The position numbers and the translations under genes are program-made. Below are positions 1 through 9,031 of a DNA stretch of 44,193 nt, piece by piece. Below the pieces are notes generated by a model. That model had not been told where the DNA came from, did no database searches, and was given only the letters and a program-made list of their open reading frames with translations. Position 1 is the stretch's first letter, and each line of letters begins with the position of its first letter. Source of the stretch: Ignavibacteria bacterium GWC2_36_12 (GTDB lineage: Bacteria; Bacteroidota; Ignavibacteria; Ignavibacteriales; Ignavibacteriaceae); NCBI GenBank assembly GCA_001802795.1, contig MGZZ01000002.1:1-44193 (forward strand), read 5' to 3'.

Positions 1-1
1 C

Positions 2-154
2 TATAAAGAGGGAAACGCACAAAAACATCTCATAGATATTCAGGGGATTCTTGCTAATTCAAAAGAACTTATTGATTTTGATTTTCTTAACAAGGCTATT
101 GCCGACAGGTCACTAGATGAATATTGGGGTAAAGCCATAGAAGGCACAACATAG
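2..154 (+). CDS. C-terminal fragment (cut by window edge) of a probable nucleotidyltransferase-like protein
   Basis: Open frame from base 2: YKEGNAQKHLIDIQGILANSKELIDFDFLNKAIADRSLDEYWGKAIEGTT*; 'AQKHLIDI..IL' resembles C-termini of AbiEii/NTase-like proteins. Confidence 0.4.
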   Translation, partial: YKEGNAQKHLIDIQGILANSKELIDFDFLNKAIADRSLDEYWGKAIEGTT

Positions 155-199
155 TAAACAGGAGGCAGTAAGCATTAATAAGCAATGAAATGATGAATA

Positions 200-548
200 A
201 TGTGAGATGGGAATGACTACGAATAACCAATGACTATTGAAAAGGAAGATGTTTGATGGAAAATGGAAGATGGAATGACAACTGAATGACCAATGACTAT
301 TGAAATGGAAGATGGTTGATGGAAGACTTGTCCGGCGTCCTGTCCGCCGAAATCTCTGATGAAGGCGGAAGCCCGAAGGGCGGAGACGGATGTAAAATGG
401 GAATCTTTCAATCTTTCAATTTTGTAATTGCCCGAATAACAATTGATTGACTACGAATGACCAATGACAATTGAATGACCAATGACGAATGATGGGATGA
501 TCCTGTATCCCGCATCTGGTATCCGGTATCAGAGGCAAGTAGAATGAG
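200..548. repeat. Intergenic low-complexity repeat patch 1
   Basis: Repeated words aatgaccaatgac(t/a)attg, ggaagatgg(t)tgatgg, gtatcccgcatctggtatcc; embedded palindrome-like gtccgccgaaatctctgatgaaggcggaa. Confidence 0.8.
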
Positions 549-605
549 ATGATGGGATTATGCGATAATTGTATTTATATTAAAATAATATTAAATATTC
601 TTGTA

Positions 606-1025
606 ATGAAAAAAGAAGTATATAGTAGGCTAAAGGATTCCTTATCGGGTAGACAGGAAATTGATTTTGCTTACATATTTGGGTCGTTTGTTAAATCCGA
701 TCATTATCATGACATTGATGTTGCTGTACATCTGGAGAAAAATTTCAATCCGGATGACTACAAAAAATTTCCATATGGATATGAAAGCAACTTAATATCC
801 GATATTTCGGCTTTGTTAAGAAATGATAAGATTGATTTGGTGATCATTAATAAAGCGGGAATTCTGATACAACAACGTATCATAAATACCGGCGTACTTT
901 TATTCGAACGCAACAAATATAAAAGGATAAGCTACGAAAATTATATCCGGCGTCTTTATATTGATGCCGAACCTTTGAGAAAAATAAAAATGTTTTATTT
1001 AAAGAGACATTTAAATAATGCCTGA
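606..1025 (+). CDS. MNT-type nucleotidyltransferase (MntA-like antitoxin); ORF track start is 549, ATG at 606 preferred
   Basis: FAYIFGSFVKSDHYHDIDVAV (GSx9DxD-type motif); directly followed and overlapped by a HEPN/DUF86 gene. Confidence 0.75.
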   Translation: MKKEVYSRLKDSLSGRQEIDFAYIFGSFVKSDHYHDIDVAVHLEKNFNPDDYKKFPYGYESNLISDISALLRNDKIDLVIINKAGILIQQRIINTGVLLFERNKYKRISYENYIRRLYIDAEPLRKIKMFYLKRHLNNA

Positions 1026-1437
1026 CCTGGAAATTATTGAAAAACACCTGTCTGCTTATATATCGGATCTTAGCAATCTTGAAAAGCATAGTCCGGTTAC
1101 GGCAGATGATCTTAAAAGAAATACTGACCTTTTGTGGATATTGGAACGAGGTGTTTATCTTTTAATTCAGAATCTTTTTGATATGCTGGCTCATATAGTG
1201 TCCGCTGACTTTAATGAAAAATGGGATTATTACTCTGACCTTGGAGAAGTGCTCAGCAAAAATAATATTATTACCGATGAAGAAAAAAAGATACTAACAC
1301 AAATGGCAGGTTTCAGAAACAGGTTGAGTCATGAATATCTTGGTTTAGAAGCAGGTGTGTTAGCTGATATTGTGAATAACAGGTTAAACGATTTCAAAAA
1401 ATTCCTCCAGTTAATTAAAAGTTACTGTAAGCTTTAA
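1018..1437 (+). CDS. HEPN (DUF86/HepT-like) toxin
   Basis: 139 aa, RX4H motif in FRNRLSHEYLGL; overlaps upstream MNT gene by 8 nt. Confidence 0.8.
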   Translation: MPDLEIIEKHLSAYISDLSNLEKHSPVTADDLKRNTDLLWILERGVYLLIQNLFDMLAHIVSADFNEKWDYYSDLGEVLSKNNIITDEEKKILTQMAGFRNRLSHEYLGLEAGVLADIVNNRLNDFKKFLQLIKSYCKL

Positions 1438-1445
1438 TCTTCCTC

Positions 1446-1735
1446 AATGACTAATGACAATTGACTAATGACCAATGACTATTGATTGACTACAAATGAC
1501 CAATGACAATTAAATGACCACGAAAGATGATGAGCTTATGTGATTGTCCGACGACCTGTCCGCCGAAATCTCGATGAAGGCAGAAGTCTGAAAGACGAAG
1601 ACGGATGTATGATGGAAAATGGGAATGACAACTGAATGACCAATGACTATTGAAATAACCCCGAATGCCTGCCCGCCGTAATATAATGCAGGCGGGAGCA
1701 ATGACAATTGAATGACCAATGATTATGAGAGAGCC
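1446..1735. repeat. Intergenic low-complexity repeat patch 2
   Basis: atgactaatgacaattg / aatgaccaatgactattg words; palindrome cctgcccgccgtaatataatgcaggcggg. Confidence 0.8.
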
Positions 1736-1828
1736 TTGCTTTTTTAAGTCCCGATAAGTATTGTTAAACATTCAATTAAAAAAATAACCTCGTACAGATA
1801 GTTCAAGTTCACAAAGAAAGGGATTTAA

Positions 1829-2011
1829 ATGGAAAGGATTGTAAACATAAAGATTGAAAAATTACCGGAGGGTTACTATCTGGCAACCTCAGATAATGTA
1901 CAAGGTTTAGTAGCTCAGGGAAGAACTATTTCTGAAACAATTGAAATAGCCAGGGATGTAGCTAAAAAATTAATTGAAGCAGGGAAAAATGGACACAAAA
2001 ACCCTCGGTAA
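1829..2011 (+). CDS. HicB-like antitoxin domain ORF (60 aa)
   Basis: MERIVNIKIEKLPEGYYLATSDNVQGLVAQGRTISETIEIARDVAKKLIEAG resembles the HicB N-terminal fold (G-L..G-T..E....A); no HicA adjacent. Confidence 0.6.
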   Translation: MERIVNIKIEKLPEGYYLATSDNVQGLVAQGRTISETIEIARDVAKKLIEAGKNGHKNPR

Positions 2012-2885
2012 ATTTCTCCCGAAATCTCACTTTCTTGAATTGCCCTTTTCTGTAGTTGCAATGGTTGCATTTGGGTCACGGGTAAAAGAATATTATAATG
2101 AAGATTCTGACCTGGATTTACTGGTGGTTGCTTCTGGCATTCCACAGAAAAGGCACAGGAGAGGGAAGGAGATCGCTTTACTGAAAAAACGATTGCCGCT
2201 TATGCCGATGGATATTCTCCTTCTTTTAAAGGAAGAAACTCTGTCTAATTTCAAAAACCACAACCCCCTTTTTCTGGATATTGCAACAGAGGGAATCATA
2301 CTTATTGATACTGATGGACTACTGGCAAATATAATTGAAGAAACACGAAATTATATTAAGCAGAATAAAATTCAAAAAGTAACAGATGGATGGATTTTCC
2401 CGGTTAAAGAAGGCGCTCCTACATTTTTATCAAAAGTTAGTAATGAAGACTTTTCTAATGCCATGCTTCGGGATGGAGAAAGGGATCTGGCGATTGGTAA
2501 AAGATTAAAAGAAGAGGCTTTTTTTGATAAATCGGTTTATCACTTTCAGCAGGCAGTAGAGAAGTTTATAAAAGCTATACTGATAGCCATGGGGATTTTT
2601 AAAAAGACACACTTTGTCGGGGAAGAATTAAGAGCTCTTATAGATAAGGGTACTATTCCCGGGCATTGGAAAGAACAATTATCTGATGCTGCAGAAATTT
2701 CCGAAGGAATTGAGCCTGAAGTTTCGCTTAGTCGGTATCCCGGAATTTCTCAGGATGCTCTCTGGCTTCCCTATGAGGAATATGAAGAATCGGATTCTCA
2801 GCAGGCACAGCAAAAAGCAGAAAGAGTGTTGTTAATAGCAAAGAATTTTGTCACACAATGGTTTGGAAGTAAGAAAGAAGAATGA
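1989..2885 (+). CDS. Fused MNT nucleotidyltransferase-HEPN domain protein (track start 1974)
   Basis: VAFGSRVKEYYNEDSDLDLLVV (GS..SDLD) at N-terminus; C-terminal half HEPN-like (YHFQQAVEKFIKAIL... SRYPG). Confidence 0.75.
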   Translation: MDTKTLGKFLPKSHFLELPFSVVAMVAFGSRVKEYYNEDSDLDLLVVASGIPQKRHRRGKEIALLKKRLPLMPMDILLLLKEETLSNFKNHNPLFLDIATEGIILIDTDGLLANIIEETRNYIKQNKIQKVTDGWIFPVKEGAPTFLSKVSNEDFSNAMLRDGERDLAIGKRLKEEAFFDKSVYHFQQAVEKFIKAILIAMGIFKKTHFVGEELRALIDKGTIPGHWKEQLSDAAEISEGIEPEVSLSRYPGISQDALWLPYEEYEESDSQQAQQKAERVLLIAKNFVTQWFGSKKEE

Positions 2886-2889
2886 AAAG

Positions 2890-3255
2890 ATGAAAGATGT
2901 TTGATGGAAGATGGGAAATGGATGATGGTTGATGGAAGACGAAAATAGTAAATGAGAATCTTGCAATCTTATAATGACTAATGACTAATGACCAATGACT
3001 ATTGAATGACGGGAGATGGCAAAGGGCAAAAGTGAAAGTGAGACAATGAGATGATGGGAATGTGAGATGATGAGAAATTCTGAATCCAGTATCCGGTATC
3101 CCGCATCCAGCATCCGGTATCAGAGTTCAGTAAGCAGTAGGCAATGAATGACCACGAGAGAGAGATGATGAGTGATGTAATTATGTGAGTTGGGAAAAGG
3201 CAAAAGGCATAGGGATGATGAGCGATAAGAAGTGAGAAACGGCAGAAGGCAAAGG
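2890..3255. repeat. Intergenic low-complexity repeat patch 3
   Basis: gatgtttgatggaagatggg, aatgactaatgaccaatgactattgaatgac, gtatccggtatcccgcatcc. Confidence 0.75.
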
Positions 3256-3373
3256 CGGAAGTTGGGACAGTTATATAAAAGGCAGTTCAATACAAGAAGA
3301 AAACCTAAACTTGTTTTTAAACCCGACTGATTTGTAATGTATATTTGGTAAAAAAATACAGCTAATTTTAATA

Positions 3374-3715
3374 ATGATCAAATTAAAATATTTATCTGAA
3401 GAAGAAAAAAAAGCTGTGGAGGAGATTAAAGAAAGAATCTTATCTCTTTCAGGAATAAAATTAAAGGGCATTTATCTCTTCGGCTCGAAAGCGCGGGGTG
3501 ACTATGATCCGGAGTCGGATATCGATCTTGCCATAATCATTGATGGACTTGACAGAGGAATGAAACGAAAAATTATTGACATTGTTGCAGAAATTGAGAC
3601 AAAGTACATCGTTGTTGTTTCTTCATTAGTTTTATCCTTAAAGGATTTTACCGATCTTAAAGAACACGAAAGAAGAATAGCACTTGATATTGAAAGAGAA
3701 GGTTTGCCCGTATGA
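3374..3715 (+). CDS. MNT-type nucleotidyltransferase domain protein
   Basis: GIYLFGSKARGDYDPESDIDLAIII, canonical GSxARG...SDIDL. Confidence 0.85.
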   Translation: MIKLKYLSEEEKKAVEEIKERILSLSGIKLKGIYLFGSKARGDYDPESDIDLAIIIDGLDRGMKRKIIDIVAEIETKYIVVVSSLVLSLKDFTDLKEHERRIALDIEREGLPV

Positions 3716-4140
3716 CCCAACAAAATAAAAAGATCAATATTTCACAGGAACTTGAAAGAGCAAAAGATTGTCTTAAGTCTGCAGAACTGCTGATGTCTCA
3801 CGGGCAATATGCTGATGCAGTCTCAAGGTTGTATTATTATGTTTATCACAATATTAGAGCTTTGCTGCTTTCCAGGGGTTTTGAGCCGAAAACACATGAA
3901 GAAACATTAAGGCTTCTTGGTTTGCACTTCATTAAACCCGGGATATTTGAGCCTGGTTTATCTCACAGTTTCGCTAAACTCATGAAATATCGCGGTGAAG
4001 CTGACTATAACCCCTCATATGTTTTTACAAAGGAAGATTATGACGATTTTAAAAGGGAGTCTGATTTACTGAATAGTCAAATAATAGAATTCCTTCAAAA
4101 AGAAGGACTGATTAATAAAAGCGGAACGCGGGACCAATGA
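3712..4140 (+). CDS. HEPN domain protein
   Basis: 142 aa; YADAVSRLYYYVYHNIRALLLSRG...KYRGEADYNPSY typical HEPN; 4-nt ATGA overlap with MNT gene. Confidence 0.85.
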   Translation: MTQQNKKINISQELERAKDCLKSAELLMSHGQYADAVSRLYYYVYHNIRALLLSRGFEPKTHEETLRLLGLHFIKPGIFEPGLSHSFAKLMKYRGEADYNPSYVFTKEDYDDFKRESDLLNSQIIEFLQKEGLINKSGTRDQ

Positions 4141-4925
4141 CAAATGACAATTGAATGACCAATGACTATTGAATGGAAGATGTTTGATGGAAGACCTGTC
4201 CGGCGTAGCCCGAAGGGCGGAGACGGATGGAAGATGGAATGACAACTGACTGACTAATGTCCGATGACCAGAGTTGGGAAATGGCTCGCCTCGTCTCCGA
4301 CTCGTCGGAGCGGGCAAACGGCAAAAGTGGAGTGAGACAATTAGATAATGGGAAATTGAGACTTTGGGACTGTGGGATGATGAGAGATGAGTAATGTGAT
4401 ATGAAAAATGGGAGAGGCAATATGCGATGAATGACTACGAATGACCAATGACTATTAAATGACGGGAGATGGCAAAGGGCAGACGGCAGAAGTGAAATGG
4501 TAAATGGATGATGGAAGATGTAAAATGGAAATTGTAGAACGAACTTAATAACTTAATAACCTGAGAGCTTAACAACCTATTAACCCTGATACCAATCCGG
4601 TATCCCGCATCCGGAATTAAGTTACTGAGCTATTAAGCTATTGAGAATCGTAAACCCAATAACCCAATTTCTTAACAACCTAATAACTTGAAAAAATCAA
4701 TCTTTTAATCTTTCAATTTTGTAATTGCCCGAATAACAATTGATTGACTACGAATGACTAATGACAATTGACTGACTATCGTTGGATGATGAGATGCTGA
4801 GAAATCCGGTATCCCGCATTCGGTATCCCGTATCATAGTTCAACTGAATGACCAATGACAATTGACTGACGAATGATGGGATGATCCCGTATCCCGCTGA
4901 TTAAGCGAATGGTATCGGAGCGCAG
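4133..4925. repeat. Intergenic low-complexity repeat patch 4 (longest)
   Basis: Many copies of ATGACCAATGAC/ATTGAATGAC, AATAACCTAATAACTTGA, GTATCCCGCATCC words; palindrome gctcgcctcgtctccgactcgtcggagcgggc. Confidence 0.8.
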
Positions 4926-5010
4926 TGTTTATAAGCCGTTATAATAGAATGTTAAAGAAATTAAAAGTATTTTAACATTAGCTACTTTGCAGAAAGTGAA
5001 AAAAATTTTT

Positions 5011-5430
5011 ATGGACAAGCATCATTTATTTCAAATGATAAAAGATTTTCTTTTAAAAGAAAAGGAGATAGAATTTGCTTATCTATATGGGTCTTACGCA
5101 GTGAATAAAGAAACACCTTTAAGCGACATAGATATTGCTGTATATCAAAAATCCGATAAGCCCGCGTATGATTTTCGAATGACCGAATTTAAAATTGAAA
5201 GTAGTTTAGTCAGAATATTACCCGAATATAAATTTGATGTGAGAAGCCTTAACGATGCCCCAATAATAATAATAGGCAAAATACTAAACGAAGGCAAAGT
5301 TTTATTCTTTAAGGATGAAAAATTCTATTATGATTACCTTGTAAATAACAGGTTGAGGTATATGGATTATTCCATCACCTATAATCCCTTGTTCGATCAA
5401 AGGTATGAGAATTTGTTAAATGATAGATAA
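5011..5430 (+). CDS. MNT-type nucleotidyltransferase (MntA-like); track start 4987 (TTG), ATG at 5011 preferred
   Basis: FAYLYGSYAVNKETPLSDIDIAVY motif. Confidence 0.75.
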   Translation: MDKHHLFQMIKDFLLKEKEIEFAYLYGSYAVNKETPLSDIDIAVYQKSDKPAYDFRMTEFKIESSLVRILPEYKFDVRSLNDAPIIIIGKILNEGKVLFFKDEKFYYDYLVNNRLRYMDYSITYNPLFDQRYENLLNDR

Positions 5431-5857
5431 ACAAAAAATAGAGAGCCTGTTTAAAGAGCTTGATACGTATTTAAAAGAAGTAAAGCAATTGAGTCTTTTA
5501 TCTGAAGTAGAATATTTAACTAATGTCAGGAATATTTATAGCGGAAGATATTTGTTGCAAATTTCTATAGAAACCTGCATCAACATAGGCAATCATATTA
5601 TCTCAAGAGAAGCATTGGGAATTCCCAAGGATTATTCCGACACTTTTAGAATACTTCAAAGTAACAATATTATATCTACATCTCTTCTGGAGAGATTAAT
5701 ATTAATGACAAGATTTCGTAACAGGATTGTTCATCTATATTGGGACATTGATGATAAGCTGGTTCTGGAAATAATAAAAAATAATTATGAAGATTTCATT
5801 AATTACAGAACTGAAATACTGGAACATCTGAAAAAAAATCAGTCTAAGGATCTATAA
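5420..5857 (+). CDS. HEPN (DUF86/HepT-like) toxin
   Basis: MTRFRNRIVHLYWDIDD, RX4H motif; overlaps upstream MNT. Confidence 0.8.
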   Translation: MIDKQKIESLFKELDTYLKEVKQLSLLSEVEYLTNVRNIYSGRYLLQISIETCINIGNHIISREALGIPKDYSDTFRILQSNNIISTSLLERLILMTRFRNRIVHLYWDIDDKLVLEIIKNNYEDFINYRTEILEHLKKNQSKDL

Positions 5858-5892
5858 GAAAATATTGATCTTGCGTTTCTGATACTATATCC

Positions 5893-6240
5893 CTAGACAA
5901 TTGAATGACCAATGACGAATGATGGGATGATCCGGTATCCCGCATCTGGTATCCGGCATCAGAGTCCAACTGTATACCAATGACAACTGAATGACCAATG
6001 ACAATTGATGGGATGATCCGGTATCCCGCATCTGGTATCTGGTATCCGGCATCAGAGTCCAACTGTATACCAATGACAATTGAATGACCAATGACGAATG
6101 ATGGGATGATCCGGTATCCCGCATCTGGTTTATCAACCGAAGGTTGGTATCCGGTATCTCGTATCCCGTTAAATCAACCGAAGGTTGGAATCCCGTATTT
6201 GGTCCTAAATGTTGGTAGGGGTGATGGTTGATGGAAGATT
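5893..6240. repeat. Repeat patch 5 with ~86/93-bp tandem units
   Basis: Units starting gaatgaccaatgac at 5903, 5989 and 6082 sharing gatgggatgatccggtatcccgcatctggt...ggcatcagagtccaactgtataccaatgacaa; aaatcaaccgaaggttgg repeated near 6130 and 6170. Confidence 0.85.
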
Positions 6241-6275
6241 TTTACAGAAGTTATTGATAATTTTATGAAAACAAT

Positions 6276-7394
6276 ATGAACCCTTTCAGCTACGGCACAA
6301 TAGTAAAAGAACCCTATTTTTTTAACAGGCATGTTGAATGCGATAAGATAGTCTCTACGCTTTCCGGCGGGAACAATCTTGTGTTATTTGCCCCGCGCAG
6401 GTTTGGAAAAACATCCTTGGTCTTGTACGCAGTTGAAAAATTAGAAAAAATGAAATATACGTGTGTGTATTTCGATTTTATGCCGGTTTATTCCCGTGAA
6501 TCTTTTATTCAAACATACTCAAAGGCGTTAGTTTCCACCCAAAGCAACTTGCAAAAGGCAGTAAAGGCTACTGCGGCATTTGTTAAAGGCATTCGTCCAA
6601 AATTAGTTTTTGATCAGTCAGGCAATCCTGAGTTCTCTTTAGATTTTACAGAAAATAAAATTGATGAGAAAACACTTGGAGAAATTCTTGATCTACCTGA
6701 ACATCTGGCATCGCCGGATAAACGTTTTATCATTGTACTTGATGAGTTCCAGGAAATAAATAAGCTAAATGGTGAAAATTTTGAAAAATTATTCCGTAGT
6801 AAAATACAGCATCACCAATATGTAAACTATCTGTTTTTAGGCAGCCGTACACATTTGCTGAATGATATGTTTAATAACAAAGGGCGGGCATTTTATAATG
6901 CAGCTATGTTGATGCAAATTGGTTCTCTGCCGCAAGAAGAAACAGTTGATTTCCTGATAAGCAGGTTTGCTTCCTCAGGTATTAAAATAGAGCAGCATCT
7001 AGCTCTGTTCATCATCGAACAAGCAGGCGTCATTCCTTATTACATTCAACTTTTAGCTGCTGAAGTTTGGCAGTACGTGGTGAATTCTATACAAAAAATT
7101 GATAGGGAGCTTATTATTAAGTGTGCCGAAAAAATTGTTGATTTGAAAAGCGATTATTATTACGAACTTTATGATAAACTATCAGCATATCAAAAAAAGT
7201 TGTTAAAAGCACTTGTGGTAAGCGGCGAAAATGTATTTTCTTTAAATTACACAAAGAAATTTCGCCTTACGGCAGCGTCAACTACTCAAAAAGCGCTTGC
7301 CGGGCTAATTGAATCTGGAATTGTTGAAAAAGTAAATGGTCGCTATTTTATCGGGGATCCATTTTTTAAACAATTTATTATCCGTTACGCTTAG
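6276..7394 (+). CDS. AAA/STAND-type ATP-binding protein (archaeal-ATPase-like)
   Basis: Walker A FAPRRFGKTSL, Walker B FIIVLDEFQEI, 372 aa. Confidence 0.8.
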   Translation: MNPFSYGTIVKEPYFFNRHVECDKIVSTLSGGNNLVLFAPRRFGKTSLVLYAVEKLEKMKYTCVYFDFMPVYSRESFIQTYSKALVSTQSNLQKAVKATAAFVKGIRPKLVFDQSGNPEFSLDFTENKIDEKTLGEILDLPEHLASPDKRFIIVLDEFQEINKLNGENFEKLFRSKIQHHQYVNYLFLGSRTHLLNDMFNNKGRAFYNAAMLMQIGSLPQEETVDFLISRFASSGIKIEQHLALFIIEQAGVIPYYIQLLAAEVWQYVVNSIQKIDRELIIKCAEKIVDLKSDYYYELYDKLSAYQKKLLKALVVSGENVFSLNYTKKFRLTAASTTQKALAGLIESGIVEKVNGRYFIGDPFFKQFIIRYA

Positions 7395-7733
7395 TGGCGT
7401 TACGCTCCTGGGCGTAATGCCCGCCGTAATATAATGCAGGCGGGACCAATGACCATTGTATGACTATCGAATGACAATTGAATGACCAATGACTATTGAA
7501 TGGAAGATGTTTGATGGAAGATGGGAAATGGCTCGCCTCGTCTCCGACTCGTCCGAGCGGGCAAATGGCAAAAGTGAAATGATAAATGGATGATGGTTGA
7601 GGGAAGATGTAAAATGGCAATCAAGTAATCTTGCAATCTTTTAATTCTACGATTACAATGAATGACTACTGAATGACCAATGACTACTGAATGACCAATG
7701 ACTATTGAATGACAGCGAAGTTAATGACTAATG
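7395..7733. repeat. Repeat patch 6
   Basis: Palindrome ggcgttacgctcctgggcgtaatgcc, cccgccgtaatataatgcaggcggg, then aatgaccaatgactattg series ending at 7731. Confidence 0.8.
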
Positions 7734-8003
7734 AACTTCGGACACGTAATTTTTGAATCTCTATACTTTGGAACACCAGTGATTTGCTCAGGCACAACAG
7801 CATGGGACAAATTGGATGAATTTAATGCTAGTTGGAATATAAAGCTTGATAAGTCTCAGCAATATGTAACCTTAATAGAAAATTTAATTTTGCTTGATGA
7901 TGATTCTTATTGCAGGTATTTAAAAGGTTGTAAAGTGCATTTAGATTTTTTAAAAAACGAGAAAGATATTATTAAGAATAATCTTCTGCTATTTGAAAAC
8001 TAA
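7731..8003 (+). pseudogene. C-terminal remnant of a GT4-type glycosyltransferase
   Basis: MNFGHVIFESLYFGTPVICSGTTAWDKLDEFNASWNIKLDK matches the nucleotide-binding C-terminal lobe (E-x-FG-..ES-..GTPVI) only; N-terminal lobe missing. Confidence 0.65.
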
Positions 8004-8228
8004 TTTTATATAAAGCTTCGGGTACAATTAGATGATCATTCGACAAATTTTCTTAATGCAGATGGATTTACTTGATTGGGGTTCTTTGGGCAGAACTATA
8101 AATTAAAAACTGCTAAAATGTTAGTATCTCAAATTAGGGAAACTTTACGCTAACACAGCATTAATGATTATTAAAAGTTAATTTATAATAATTGTTGATT
8201 TGAATAAATTTATTGATAAGGTAAAAAT

Positions 8229-8999
8229 ATGAAAGTAGTAATTCTTGCCGGCGGGTTGGGGACGCGCCTGAGTGAAGAAACTTCAATTAAGCCGAAACCG
8301 ATGGTCGAAATAGGTGGTAAGCCAATACTCTGGCATATAATGAAAATATATTCTTACTATGGATTCAATGAGTTCATAATATGTCTTGGATATAAGGGTT
8401 ATGTTATAAAAGAATATTTTGCAAATTATTTTATACATCAATCGGATATTACTATTGACATGGAAAATAATAAGATTGAAACACACAATCATCATGCAGA
8501 ACCCTGGAAAGTAACATTAATTGATACAGGCGATAAAACATTAACCGGCGGAAGAATTCTTAGAATAAAAGAGTATGTAAAAAACGAAACTTTTATGATG
8601 ACATACGGTGATGGAGTTGCTAACGTAAATATAAAAAACTTAATTAAAAGGCATAGGGAAAAAAACAAAATTGCAACAGTTACAGCAGCTCAACCTTTTG
8701 GTAGATTCGGTTCATTGGATATAGATAAAGATAATAATGTAAGACATTTTATTGAGAAGCCTGCTGGCGATGGAGCTTGGGTAAATGCAGGCTTTTTTGT
8801 GCTTGAAACGGCTGTATTTAAATATATTGAACATGATTTAATATCTTTCGAAAGAGAACCTCTTGAGAAGGTCGCAAAAGAAAATCAATTGGCAGCCTTT
8901 CATCATAAAGGATTCTGGATGCCGATGGATAAGCTTTCCGATAAGGTAGAACTCGAAAAATTATGGGATAGTGGTAAAGCACCATGGAAAATTTGGTAG
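8229..8999 (+). CDS. rfbF: Glucose-1-phosphate cytidylyltransferase
   Basis: MKVVILAGGLGTRLSEETSIKPKPMVEIGGKPILWHIMKIYSYYG; ends LEKLWDSGKAPWKIW, typical RfbF/DdhA. Confidence 0.95.
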   Translation: MKVVILAGGLGTRLSEETSIKPKPMVEIGGKPILWHIMKIYSYYGFNEFIICLGYKGYVIKEYFANYFIHQSDITIDMENNKIETHNHHAEPWKVTLIDTGDKTLTGGRILRIKEYVKNETFMMTYGDGVANVNIKNLIKRHREKNKIATVTAAQPFGRFGSLDIDKDNNVRHFIEKPAGDGAWVNAGFFVLETAVFKYIEHDLISFEREPLEKVAKENQLAAFHHKGFWMPMDKLSDKVELEKLWDSGKAPWKIW

Positions 9000-9031
9000 T
9001 CTAAAAATTAATTACATTAGATGAATCAAAG

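Noticed and set aside
217-411. Minus-strand ORF track entries across repeat patches (217-411, 1490-1771, 4066-4420, 5844-6136, 7378-7620)
   Set aside because: Translations (VIGHSVVIPSS, HWSFNCHS, DTRYQMRDTGSSH) follow from low-complexity repeat DNA; no domain signal, overlapping frames also open.
200-7733. CRISPR array in the left repeats
   Set aside because: Words are degenerate and shuffled with no constant repeat length, no unique spacers of even size, and no cas genes in the window.
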